From Chitinophagaceae bacterium (GTDB taxonomy: Bacteria; Bacteroidota; Bacteroidia; Chitinophagales; Chitinophagaceae), in contig JAICHT010000001.1 of NCBI GenBank assembly GCA_025924755.1, positions 1-55,902 of the forward strand: a DNA stretch of 55,902 bases, given 5' to 3'. This document shows, one piece after another, positions 8,936-17,881 of this stretch. Below the pieces are notes generated by a model, which saw only the letters and a program-made list of their open reading frames with translations, had not been told where the DNA came from and made no database searches. Made by a program: the position numbers and the translations under genes. Numbering within the stretch: the stretch's first letter is position 1; the number at the start of each line of letters is the position of its first letter.

Positions 8936-9349
8936 ATGCAAAAACTTTTTTTGGCAGCCTGTCTTATAACGCTTTTCGCGGGATGCAAAAAAGCTATAGA
9001 ACATGCGCAGGAGAATGCGCTGAACCATATTATAGTAGATGGGCGTTGGAAGGTAAGCAGTTTTATAAAAGGTGCCGGGGATATTACCGGCAACTTTGCC
9101 TTATACGAATTTCAGTTTCATGATAACAATAAAGTGGACGCTTATAAAAACGGGTCTATTGAACAAACTGGTTATTGGCAGGGCGATATATCCAGCAAAT
9201 CCATTACTTCCGAATTCCCTTCAACCGCTAAATATCCTTTAGGTGAGCTTAACGGTGTTTGGCGGGTTACAGATAGTGGCTTAACTTTTGTTAAAGCTAC
9301 TGAAACCATAAACGGAGAAGTAAGGATGCTGAGGCTCGACAAAAAGTAA
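8936..9349 (+). CDS. small lipoprotein, lipocalin-like
   Basis: A 137-residue protein with a lipoprotein signal peptide: MQKLFLAACLITLFAGC puts the lipid-modified Cys at residue 17. The mature part (GRWKVSSFIKGAGDITGNF, FQFHDNNKVDAYKNGSIEQT) has the look of the small lipocalin-like / DUF5004-type lipoproteins of Bacteroidota, which begin with a G-x-W-x-V-x-S motif. No ligand is known. It follows the peptidase by 15 bp and may be co-transcribed. Confidence 0.8.
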   Translation: MQKLFLAACLITLFAGCKKAIEHAQENALNHIIVDGRWKVSSFIKGAGDITGNFALYEFQFHDNNKVDAYKNGSIEQTGYWQGDISSKSITSEFPSTAKYPLGELNGVWRVTDSGLTFVKATETINGEVRMLRLDKK

Positions 9350-9480
9350 GCACTTGCCTTTATTTATTGATTTTAATCAATTATAATTGCGACTTTTAAT
9401 GTTGCCAAGCAATAATCTTTATGCTATTTTGTTATTGGATCGGGCTTGGATGAACTAACTACCCTAAAACTACTTTAAAG

Positions 9481-12400
9481 TTGAACTATAAGTACTTCAA
9501 CCTTACTATTTTGCTTATAATATTGGTGCAGACCCTTTATGCCCAAGGCCCAGCCGCCGCTTTTAACTCGGATATTACCAGCGGTTGTTCGCCTATTATA
9601 GTAAACTTTAAGGATTTATCTACCGGCAACCCCACTTCTTGGTATTGGGATTTTGGTAATGGTGGTACCTCTACTTTGCAAAACCCCTCTACTACTTATT
9701 TAACGCCTGGTACACATACGGTAAAACTTGTAGTTACTAATGCTAACGGAAGCGATTCTGTTTCTAAAGAGGCATATATTAATGTAGTATCTCAGCCGAA
9801 TGTTAATTTCACCTCTGACAAAACCCTTGGGTGTGCTCCGGATAAAATACAATTTAAGGACGCTACTCCAACAGAACCTGGAACTAGCAACACGAGTTGG
9901 GCATGGGACTTTGGAGATGGCACCCAGTCTACTGACCAAAATCCTTCACATAACTATACTTCACCGGATAAATTTACTGTTACACTTAAAGTAACCAATA
10001 GCGCCGGGTGCTCTAAAGTAGTTTCAAAAGCCAATAGCATTGTTATCAACCCCGGTATTAATACAGCATTTAATAATTCAGATGCTGCAGTTTGCAATCC
10101 TCCGGCCAATATCAATTTTACTAATAACTCTACCGGGCCTGGTACTTTGAGCTATAACTGGATATTTGATAACGGCAGTACCTCTAATAGTAAAAACGTT
10201 ACGCATACCTATACATCGGCCGGCACCTTCCCGGTATCCTTGGTAGTAAGCAGCAACCTGGGTTGCATAGATACGCTTACAAAGAATATTGCTATCAGCA
10301 ACTCCAAAACAAATTTTATTGCTCCTATTACCTGTCAGCAGGCAAAAACACAACTAATAGACAGCTCCTCACCTACACCCGTAAGGAGGATATGGACGTT
10401 TCCTGATGGATCAACAGATACAGCAGCGAATCCATCCATTACTTTTCCAACTGCAGGCAGCTACCAGGTAAAGCTGGTTAATAATTTCGGCTCCTGCATG
10501 GATTCAATTACAAAAACGATTACAGTTTCGCCAAAGCCTACTTTTGACTTTACCGTTTCTGATTCCTCCAAATGCCAACCACCATTAACCACTAATTTTA
10601 GTACGGTTACCGGAGGCAATACCTATCAGTGGGACTTTGGTGATGGCAGCACTTCTTCAGATGCAAGTCCTCAACATACGTACAATGCGTTAGGTTCTTA
10701 TTCTGTAACCCTGATTGCAAACAGCAGCGCAGGTTGTGTAGATACCGTAACAAAAAATGACCTTATTAAAATTCAGAAGCCAAACGTTTCATTTAAAATA
10801 CCAATGCAGGGCGGTTGTCTTCCTTTTACCTTTGAGCCTTCTGCTGATATTACTACGTTAGATAAAGTAGTATCGTACCAGTGGGATTTTGGAGATGGCG
10901 GCACTTCTTCGGATCCAAATCCTCAACATACGTATAATAATATTGGAACGTATAAAGTCACACTTACTATTACCACCAGTTCCGGCTGTACACAAACAGA
11001 TTCTTTGCCACAACGTGTAAAAGTAGGCACTCAACCTAAAGCTGAATTTACAGCCAATCAAACCGATGTATGTGCCAGCACTGCTATCCAGTTCACCGAC
11101 AAATCTACACCCAGCGACAGTGTAGACTTCTGGATATGGAAATTTGGCGATGGTTCTATTTCTAACCAACAAAATCCTTCCCACGAGTTTTCAGATACCG
11201 GCTTACTTAATGTACAATTAGTTGCCTATAATAATGGTTGCGCAAGCAAGCCACTCAATAAGCCCAATTTTGTGCATATTAAACCTCCCATTTCTACATT
11301 CTCGTATCAACCCAATTGCAGCACTAAAACAGATTATACTTTTACCGATCATTCTATTGGAGCAAAAACCTGGCAGTGGGATTTTGGGGATGGCAGTCCT
11401 AAAGTAAACGCCACGAATCCCCCGGTACACAAATTTCCTGGGCTAGGCACCTATAATGTAACCCTTAATACTACAAATGGCGATTGTGCTTTTCAAATAG
11501 TAAGGACCGTTCGAATTTTTGATAAGACACCTGACTTTACAGCAGCGTCACCAGTAGGCTGTAAACCTTTTAATGCCCAACTTACTGCCTCTAGTCCCGA
11601 CGCCGGCTCTATTAAGCAATACAATTGGAATTTTGGTGACGGGCATACCGGCACAGGTGGCAGTAGTGCCAATGTGTATTTAAAACCCGGTAATTATACA
11701 GTGAAACTTACTACCACCGATACGTTTGGGTGTGTAGATACAAAAACAAAAAATCAATATATACGGGTTAATGGCCCTACGGCTAGTTTTAGTAGTATAA
11801 CGCATACTGGCTGTAAAGGGCTAAATGCCACTTTTGAAGATAAAAGTTCAACGGATAGTGTAAACGCTCTTGCAAGCTGGACCTGGAACTATGGAGATGG
11901 AACCAGTCAAACCTATACACAGCCGCCGTTTCAGCACGAGTACGATTCATTGGGAAATTTCACTGTTCTACTTACTGTAAAAGACGCTGCTGGCTGTACA
12001 GACTCCATTAGTAATACCAACTTTGTAAAAATATCACAACTGAAAGCAGATTGGGATGTTACAAGACAAACCTGCCCAAGTTCACCGGTTTCTTTTAAAA
12101 ACAATACATATAGTAATAATGGCTTTACAAGCTTATGGAATTTTGGCAACGGTGACAGCTCCCGTGTATCATCTGTAAATTATGCTTATAAAGATACGGG
12201 TACCTATACCGTTAAACTCACCGTTCGGGATACGCTGGGCTGCGAAGATTCGCTGGTACGGCCACAATATGTCCAGGTTTACCGGCCAGTAGCTGATTTT
12301 ACTGCCAACAATTTTATTTCTTACTGTATACCATTTGAAGCAAAGTTTACCAACACTTCTACCTATTATAACGGATGGTTGTGGGACTTGAGTACAGGTA

Positions 12401-13815
12401 CGTCTGGACAAAAAGATCCTATAAACTTTTATACCAACGCCGGGAAATACAATGTGAGACTTACGGTGTATAGTCCGGGTGGATGTATGGATACCGTTAC
12501 CAAACAGGTGCAGGTTTTTAACCTGTCTGATGCCAAATTCAAATATGCCCCCTTAAGTGGTTGCAGGCCTGTGCTTACCAGTTTTGAAGCCTTTGCTCCT
12601 ATAAATGCGCATTTTGTCTGGGACTTCCGTGATGGCAACGTGGTAGATACGACCGTTAATAAAATACAGCACCTTTACGCCGAACCGGGCAACTTTGTGC
12701 CAACTGTGATTTTAAATGCTGATTCAGGTGCTTGCGTAATACCGCTCGTTGGAGTAGATACAATCCACTCCTATGGTGCCAAAGCCAGGTTCAGTATTGA
12801 TAAAGCGCTTTTCTGCGATAGTGGTTCTGTACATTTAATGGATTCTACTTTTTCTAACGACGCTATTAGCAGCTATAACTGGAACTTTGGAGATGGTACT
12901 TCTTCTTCCGATCCTAAAGATTCTGTGCATTACTATAACAACCCCGGAACGTATGATGTTTTTTTAACCGTAAAAACAAAAGAAGGCTGCATAGATTCTC
13001 TACGAAGTCAGCCGATAAAAGTGGTGCAAAGTCCATTGATAGGTATACAGGGCGATTCTATTATTTGTATTAACGACCGGATGATTGAACATGGAATATT
13101 AAAGCGGTCCGACACATCCGCAGTAAAATGGGTATGGAACTTTCCAAACGGAAATGCGGCTATGGTGCAAGATCCGGCTAACCAGCAATATACTACGGCC
13201 GGAAGTTTTGTAATAACTACTGTTGCTACCAATAGCAGCGGGTGTACAGATACTACCACCAAAAACATCCTTGTCAACCCGTTGCCTGTAATTACCTTGC
13301 CACCTACCGTTACCAAACAAGTGGGACAGCCTGTTACATTGCCGGGCACCTATAGTTCTAATGTAATCAGTTACTCCTGGTCGCCGGATAGTACGCTCAG
13401 TTGCGCTGATTGTGCGCAACCGGTTGCCACGCCAAAATTCAATACTAAATACACGGTATCGGTTATTGATAGCAATGGTTGTAAAAACACAAGCGAAATA
13501 CAGGTAATCATTCTTTGTAAAAATTCTGATGTATTTGTTCCTAATACTTTTTCACCCAATGGTGATGGCAGCAATGATGTATTTTATGTGAGAGGCCGCG
13601 GCCTGGAAAGAGTAAAAACCTTAAGAGTGTTTAACCGTTGGGGCGAAGTGGTTTTTGAAAAGAAAGATTTTGGGGTGAATGATGCATCTGCCGGTTGGGA
13701 TGGCCGCTATAAGGGCAATCGTGCACAGGCGGATGTATATGTGTATCAAGTAGAAGTATATTGTGAAAATGGTGAAGTTTTAAGCTTTGCCGGAAACATT
13801 GCACTCATACAATAG
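9481..13815 (+). CDS. giant PKD-repeat surface protein with gliding-type C-terminal sorting domain
   Basis: A 1444-residue exported protein. An N-terminal signal peptide (LTILLIILVQTLYAQ) is followed by about fifteen PKD domains, recognisable by W-x-W-x-F-G-D-G cores (for example WYWDFGNG, WAWDFGDG, YQWDFGDG, WIWKFGDG), each with paired Cys and a C-terminal TVTLT strand. The final 100 residues (FVPNTFSPNGDGSNDVF, then RVFNRWGEVVF and GWDGRYKG) are the CHU_C/type B T9SS sorting domain of gliding-associated proteins. Translation must begin at TTG 9481: an in-frame TGA lies at 9451, no ATG or GTG occurs between, and the signal peptide follows at once. The PorP/SprF gene 5 bp downstream is the classic partner for export or anchoring of such proteins. 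Confidence 0.92.
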   Translation: MNYKYFNLTILLIILVQTLYAQGPAAAFNSDITSGCSPIIVNFKDLSTGNPTSWYWDFGNGGTSTLQNPSTTYLTPGTHTVKLVVTNANGSDSVSKEAYINVVSQPNVNFTSDKTLGCAPDKIQFKDATPTEPGTSNTSWAWDFGDGTQSTDQNPSHNYTSPDKFTVTLKVTNSAGCSKVVSKANSIVINPGINTAFNNSDAAVCNPPANINFTNNSTGPGTLSYNWIFDNGSTSNSKNVTHTYTSAGTFPVSLVVSSNLGCIDTLTKNIAISNSKTNFIAPITCQQAKTQLIDSSSPTPVRRIWTFPDGSTDTAANPSITFPTAGSYQVKLVNNFGSCMDSITKTITVSPKPTFDFTVSDSSKCQPPLTTNFSTVTGGNTYQWDFGDGSTSSDASPQHTYNALGSYSVTLIANSSAGCVDTVTKNDLIKIQKPNVSFKIPMQGGCLPFTFEPSADITTLDKVVSYQWDFGDGGTSSDPNPQHTYNNIGTYKVTLTITTSSGCTQTDSLPQRVKVGTQPKAEFTANQTDVCASTAIQFTDKSTPSDSVDFWIWKFGDGSISNQQNPSHEFSDTGLLNVQLVAYNNGCASKPLNKPNFVHIKPPISTFSYQPNCSTKTDYTFTDHSIGAKTWQWDFGDGSPKVNATNPPVHKFPGLGTYNVTLNTTNGDCAFQIVRTVRIFDKTPDFTAASPVGCKPFNAQLTASSPDAGSIKQYNWNFGDGHTGTGGSSANVYLKPGNYTVKLTTTDTFGCVDTKTKNQYIRVNGPTASFSSITHTGCKGLNATFEDKSSTDSVNALASWTWNYGDGTSQTYTQPPFQHEYDSLGNFTVLLTVKDAAGCTDSISNTNFVKISQLKADWDVTRQTCPSSPVSFKNNTYSNNGFTSLWNFGNGDSSRVSSVNYAYKDTGTYTVKLTVRDTLGCEDSLVRPQYVQVYRPVADFTANNFISYCIPFEAKFTNTSTYYNGWLWDLSTGTSGQKDPINFYTNAGKYNVRLTVYSPGGCMDTVTKQVQVFNLSDAKFKYAPLSGCRPVLTSFEAFAPINAHFVWDFRDGNVVDTTVNKIQHLYAEPGNFVPTVILNADSGACVIPLVGVDTIHSYGAKARFSIDKALFCDSGSVHLMDSTFSNDAISSYNWNFGDGTSSSDPKDSVHYYNNPGTYDVFLTVKTKEGCIDSLRSQPIKVVQSPLIGIQGDSIICINDRMIEHGILKRSDTSAVKWVWNFPNGNAAMVQDPANQQYTTAGSFVITTVATNSSGCTDTTTKNILVNPLPVITLPPTVTKQVGQPVTLPGTYSSNVISYSWSPDSTLSCADCAQPVATPKFNTKYTVSVIDSNGCKNTSEIQVIILCKNSDVFVPNTFSPNGDGSNDVFYVRGRGLERVKTLRVFNRWGEVVFEKKDFGVNDASAGWDGRYKGNRAQADVYVYQVEVYCENGEVLSFAGNIALIQ

Positions 13816-13820
13816 TATTT

Positions 13821-14858
13821 ATGCAAAAAAGAATTTTACCAGCCTTAAAGCAACTGGTGCTGTTAACCGGCATCAGTATGATTTTAATATGCAGTGCAGC
13901 AGCGCAAGACATCCATTTTTCACAATTTTACGAAGCACCTCTACTTCGCAATCCATCATTAGCCGGAATCTTTACGGGCAATGTCCGTGTTCAGGCAGTA
14001 TATAGAGATCAATGGACCAGCGTTACCAATGCATATAAAACCGGCTCCTTAAATGCTGAATATAAAATGCATGTGGGCAAAAGCAATGATTTTTTAACTG
14101 CGGCTATACAACTATTGTATGATAGGGCCGGCACTATATCTTGGGTTTCCACGCATGTGCTGCCAGCTATCAATTACCACAAATCTTTAAGCAACGAAAA
14201 AAACAGGTACTTATCCCTCGGCTTTATGGGCGGCTTGGTGCAGCGCCACTTCGACCGCACTAAAATGACTACGAACAGTCAGTATGACGGCATGGGAGAT
14301 GGTGAAAATTTTCCATCACCCCAATACAGTTACTTTGACGCAGCAGTAGGTATGAGCTATAATACCCAGCTAAACGATAACCCGGATAATAATATGTTTG
14401 TAGGTGTGGCCTACCACCATTTCAACCACCCAAAAAATTCTTTTTACCGGGATCAATCGGCGGAAGTAAATCCAAAACTTGTGGCGTCTGCCGGTTTCCG
14501 GTTTTCGGTAACGGAGGCCAGCTATTTTACAGTGTTGGCCGATTACTCCACACAAGCCCAGTTCCAGGAAATTATGGCTGGTGCCTTATATGGTATTAAG
14601 CTGGGAGAAGATTTGGATAAGCCCTTGTACACAGTGCACGGCGGCGCTTTTTTACGTTGGAATGATGCCTTTGTGCCCGTAATAAAATTGGATTACCAAC
14701 CTTTCTCCGTTTCATTCAGCTATGATATTAATATATCTAAACTAAAAACATCCAGCTATGGCCGTGGCGGATTTGAACTGGGTATTACCTACGCCGGATT
14801 TAACAGCCTGGATAAAGATAATCCCGATTTGTATAAGCTTCGCTGCCCCCGGTTTTAA
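13821..14858 (+). CDS. PorP/SprF-family type IX secretion outer-membrane protein
   Basis: A 345-residue outer-membrane beta-barrel-like protein. After a signal peptide ending CSAAAQ comes the family hallmark DIHFSQFYEAPLLRNPSLAG, then GNVRVQAVYRDQW. Many Bacteroidota carry one PorP/SprF paralogue next to each large CHU_C-type secreted protein, as SprF is for SprB in Flavobacterium. The gene starts 5 bp after the PKD gene, so the two are almost surely one operon, and this protein probably serves that adhesin. The last residues (RCPRF) end close to the peroxiredoxin gene. Confidence 0.92.
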   Translation: MQKRILPALKQLVLLTGISMILICSAAAQDIHFSQFYEAPLLRNPSLAGIFTGNVRVQAVYRDQWTSVTNAYKTGSLNAEYKMHVGKSNDFLTAAIQLLYDRAGTISWVSTHVLPAINYHKSLSNEKNRYLSLGFMGGLVQRHFDRTKMTTNSQYDGMGDGENFPSPQYSYFDAAVGMSYNTQLNDNPDNNMFVGVAYHHFNHPKNSFYRDQSAEVNPKLVASAGFRFSVTEASYFTVLADYSTQAQFQEIMAGALYGIKLGEDLDKPLYTVHGGAFLRWNDAFVPVIKLDYQPFSVSFSYDINISKLKTSSYGRGGFELGITYAGFNSLDKDNPDLYKLRCPRF

Positions 14859-14968
14859 AAGCATTTGCTAATAGCGGAAGACAAAAATAAAATTTGTAAG
14901 AAGGCAGTATGCCTTCAACTTCCTTACGGCTTATTTGTTGCATACTCTTTACCAACTTACTAATAAAT

Positions 14969-15439
14969 ATGCAATTGCAACCAGGAAGCCCCGCACCCGA
15001 TTTTACATTATACAATACAGAAAAAGAAAAGGTAACGCTGTCAGAACAGCAGGGATCTAATGTATTGCTGCTCTTTTTCCCTTTAGCATTTACTTCAGTT
15101 TGTACCGCGGAGTTGTGTTCGGTTAGAGACACTTTGAAAAAGTACGAGAGCCTGCAGGCAAAAGTTTTGGGTATTTCTGTGGACTCTTTGTATACATTGG
15201 GAAAATTTAAAGAAGCAGAACATCTTAACTTTCCATTATTAAGCGATTTTAATAAAGAAGTTTCCAAGCATTATGGATGCTTTTATGATATGTTTTCTTA
15301 CGGTATGGAAGGTGTATCTAAGAGAGCGGCCTTTCTTATAGATAAAGAAGGAACTTTAAGATATACAGAAGTTTTGGAAAACGCCGGAAACCAACCCGAC
15401 TTCAATGCCATAGAAAAAATATTACAAACACTTCCTTAA
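14969..15439 (+). CDS. peroxiredoxin (AhpC/TSA family)
   Basis: A thiol peroxidase of 157 residues that reduces hydrogen and organic peroxides. The thioredoxin-fold start APDFTLYNTEKEKVTLSE is followed by LFFPLAFTSVCTAELCSVRD, in which the first Cys of TSVCTAELC is the peroxidatic one; a second Cys lies five residues later, as in AhpE/BCP-like atypical 2-Cys enzymes. The ATG at 14969 (MQLQPGSPAPDF) is preferred over one at 14909, which would add 20 hydrophobic residues not found in this family. A cytoplasmic location is therefore likely, though an exported form from the upstream start cannot be excluded. Confidence 0.9.
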   Translation: MQLQPGSPAPDFTLYNTEKEKVTLSEQQGSNVLLLFFPLAFTSVCTAELCSVRDTLKKYESLQAKVLGISVDSLYTLGKFKEAEHLNFPLLSDFNKEVSKHYGCFYDMFSYGMEGVSKRAAFLIDKEGTLRYTEVLENAGNQPDFNAIEKILQTLP

Positions 15440-15519
15440 AACAAATGCATTTCGGCAAAAACTTTGCTTTTTATTTAATAAATTTATATATTGGTCAAAA
15501 TAAAATTAAATTTGTTTCG

Positions 15520-15855
15520 TTGAAGAAAATTTTACCCATACTATTCATCATATTGTCCGCCTCTTTCTGTTCCGAAGGGCAATCGCGTTCTTCATCTATA
15601 CCGGGTGACGGCATTGTACGTTTTTACCCAAACCCCGCTATTTCATCTATCACTTTCGATTTGCCCAAAGGTTATGAAAAAAATTATTCACTGGAAGTTT
15701 TTAGCTTTCTAGGCAGAAAGGTATATGAAGCCATAAACGTGAATCCACACACAACTGTTGATTTAACGGATTTTATCCGCGGCGTCTATATCTACCAGCT
15801 TCGCGACAAAAGCGGCAAAATGGTAGAATCGGGGAAATTCCAGGTATCTAAATAA
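15520..15855 (+). CDS. tiny exported protein consisting mainly of a T9SS type A sorting domain
   Basis: Reading from TTG 15520 gives a 111-residue protein with a clean signal peptide (KKILPILFIILSASFCSEG). It then goes almost at once into a type A T9SS C-terminal domain: RFYPNPAISSITFDLP, the central SLEVFSFLGRKVYE, and the end GVYIYQLRDKSGKMVESGKF. There is hardly any passenger between signal and sorting domain (about 10 residues). An ATG at 15445 would place 25 odd residues before the signal peptide and is disfavoured. TAAATTTG at 15507-15514, just before the TTG, matches the -7 consensus. The function is unknown. Confidence 0.8.
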   Translation: MKKILPILFIILSASFCSEGQSRSSSIPGDGIVRFYPNPAISSITFDLPKGYEKNYSLEVFSFLGRKVYEAINVNPHTTVDLTDFIRGVYIYQLRDKSGKMVESGKFQVSK

Positions 15856-15860
15856 CATAG

Positions 15861-17033
15861 CTATATTACTTCTGCAATCAGGAACTTGAGGTATTGTGTA
15901 TTTTCCATTCCCCATATAATAGGATGATCAGCTGATTGCGATTGGTAGGTAACCTGCCGCAATTTTCTACGGGCGTCTTTTGCTGCACTGTCTATTATCT
16001 GTAAAAACATTTCACTATGCACCAGATTGGTGCAGGAAGATGTTACAAGAAAGCCGCCCGGTTTTATCAACTTCATCCCTCTTAAATTAATTTCTTTATA
16101 ACCTGCAATTGCTTTATCTATGTTGGCCCTGCTTTTAGTAAATGAGGGAGGATCCAGCATTACCACATCATACCGCTTGCCTTCGCTGCTCCATTGTTTT
16201 AATGCATCAAATGCATTTGCCGCTTCAAAGTGCACTATATGATCCAACTTATTTAATACCGCATTTTTATTGGCCTGCGCCACGGCATTTTCAGAAATGT
16301 CCAATCCCAGTACGCTTTTAGCACCATAATGTGCTGCATGAATTTCAAAAGTGCCGGTATAAGTAAAAGCACCCAGTACATCAGCTCCTTTTACTATATT
16401 ACAGATAGCTTTACGGTTGTCCTGCTGGTCTAAAAAATACCCGGTTTTTTGCCCGTTCTTTAAATCTACATGAAACTTCAGGCCATTTTCATTAATGATG
16501 ATATTCGTATCAAAAGGAGCTGATAAAAATTCTTTTTGTTGTAGCAGACCTTCCAGTTCTCTTACCGGCACATCGTTCCTTTCGTAAATACCCTTCGGAT
16601 TAAAAATAACTTTCAAAGCGTTTACAATAGCCGGCTTCCAGAAATCAATACCCAAAGCCAGGGTTTGAATAACAAAATAATCATTAAACTTATCAATGAT
16701 CAACTGCGGCAGATCGTCGGCTTCGCCAAAAACCAAACGGCAGTTCTCAGTATACCCAAGTTGCCGCCGGTACTGCCAGCATTGCCGTATCTTATTTTCA
16801 AAAAAAGTATCATCAATCAACGCTTTTTTATCGCGGGTCAGCAAGCGAACCATTATCTGCGACTGCTGGTTAATATAACCCCTGCCCGCAAATTTTCCAT
16901 CTGCAAAAAAAATATCTACGATACTGCCCGGATCAGGATCGCCTTCTATCTTCTCTACCTCATTGGCAAAAATCCAGGGATGCCCGTTGGCTATTCTATT
17001 GGCAATCTTCCTTTTTAAATGAACTTTTTTCAT
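15861..17033 (-). CDS. class I rRNA large-subunit methyltransferase, RlmI-like
   Basis: A SAM-dependent RNA cytosine-C5 methyltransferase of the RlmI/YccW family, 390 residues. The N-terminal PUA-like domain (KRKIANRIANGHPWIFANEV) leads into an EEHEE-type linker and a Rossmann methyltransferase domain with GAFTYTGTFEIHAAHYGA (SAM loop), VVMLDPPSFTKS (catalytic DPP-S/F) and the conserved VTSSCTNLV Cys motif. The ATG at 17033 (MKKVHLKRKIA) is better than the upstream TTG at 17054. Divergent from grpE across about 130 bp. Homologues methylate 23S rRNA C1962, but the exact site here is inferred. Confidence 0.88.
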   Translation of the reverse strand: MKKVHLKRKIANRIANGHPWIFANEVEKIEGDPDPGSIVDIFFADGKFAGRGYINQQSQIMVRLLTRDKKALIDDTFFENKIRQCWQYRRQLGYTENCRLVFGEADDLPQLIIDKFNDYFVIQTLALGIDFWKPAIVNALKVIFNPKGIYERNDVPVRELEGLLQQKEFLSAPFDTNIIINENGLKFHVDLKNGQKTGYFLDQQDNRKAICNIVKGADVLGAFTYTGTFEIHAAHYGAKSVLGLDISENAVAQANKNAVLNKLDHIVHFEAANAFDALKQWSSEGKRYDVVMLDPPSFTKSRANIDKAIAGYKEINLRGMKLIKPGGFLVTSSCTNLVHSEMFLQIIDSAAKDARRKLRQVTYQSQSADHPIIWGMENTQYLKFLIAEVI

Positions 17034-17116
17034 AAAAGCCTGCAAACTACTCAAATTATGACAAGGCCATTCGTTAAAAAATTAGTCAGGTAAGACATTT
17101 TGTCTTCCTGTTAGCA

Positions 17117-17145
17117 TTGGCAATATTATTGACGACGTACCTTTG
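17117..17145 (+). promoter_or_regulatory. promoter of grpE: TTG-N18-TACCTTTG
   Basis: TTG at 17117-17119 and TACCTTTG at 17138-17145 fit the Bacteroidota -33/-7 pattern with 18 bp between. The leader to the grpE ATG at 17168 would be about 15-17 nt. No CIRCE heat-shock operator is seen. Confidence 0.6.
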
Positions 17146-17167
17146 CACACAATTTTTAAGTTTTAAT

Positions 17168-17734
17168 ATGAAACCACAGGATATATTCGATAACGATTCA
17201 TTGCAGCCCGAAAACTCAGACGTTGATATTAATACGGATGAAAACATAAGCGGGAATACGCATTTAAATGATCCGGTCGTGGAAGAATCAGAACTGGAAA
17301 GTTTAAAAGATGAAATTGACAATTTAAATGATAAATACCTGCGCCAGGCAGCCGAGTTTGATAACTATAGACGCCGTACTGCTAAAGAGGCGAACGAGTT
17401 AAGACAAACCGCCGGACGGGAAGTAATTGCAGACCTGCTGGACGTTTTGGATGACAGTGAACGGGCTCAAAAGCAATTAGAGACTACCGATGATATCAAA
17501 CAAATTCGCGAAGGGGTACAACTGGTATTTAACAAATTGCGGAGCACACTAATAAGCAAAGGCCTACGGCCCATGGAATCAATCAATAAAAATTTTAACC
17601 CCGACTTGCAGGAAGCTATTACCGAAATTGATGCAGGAGCGGATATGAAAGGTAAAGTAGTAGCAGAAGTTCAAAAGGGATATTACTTAAACGATAAGAT
17701 TATACGTTTTGCAAAAGTGGTAGTGGGTAAATAG
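17168..17734 (+). CDS. grpE: nucleotide exchange factor GrpE
   Basis: GrpE releases ADP from DnaK in the Hsp70 cycle. The 188-residue protein has an acidic, variable N-terminus (about 50 residues), a coiled coil with the hallmark KYLRQAAEFDNYRRRTAKE, and the C-terminal beta-domain ending RPAKV-like in IRFAKVVVG. The ATG at 17168 is chosen because the open frame upstream (from TTG 17117) overlaps the promoter and codes for hydrophobic residues alien to GrpE. dnaJ follows 147 bp downstream on the same strand, the usual chaperone pairing; dnaK is not in the window. Confidence 0.94.
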   Translation: MKPQDIFDNDSLQPENSDVDINTDENISGNTHLNDPVVEESELESLKDEIDNLNDKYLRQAAEFDNYRRRTAKEANELRQTAGREVIADLLDVLDDSERAQKQLETTDDIKQIREGVQLVFNKLRSTLISKGLRPMESINKNFNPDLQEAITEIDAGADMKGKVVAEVQKGYYLNDKIIRFAKVVVGK

Positions 17735-17881
17735 TTTGAAGGGTTGGTAAAACCCTGTAAAACTTCTATTTGTAAAGAATGCCAATATTGCTGTTTAGCA
17801 ATTATCGGCAAATAGAAAAAAGTTGAGCAAAGCTGGAACATTACGGCTATAAATTACAAGCTACTGATATAGTACAAGAAA

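Noticed and set aside
9700..13574. Numerous antisense frames opposite the PKD gene
   Set aside because: They come from the repetitive codon pattern of PKD domains and have no protein-family features.
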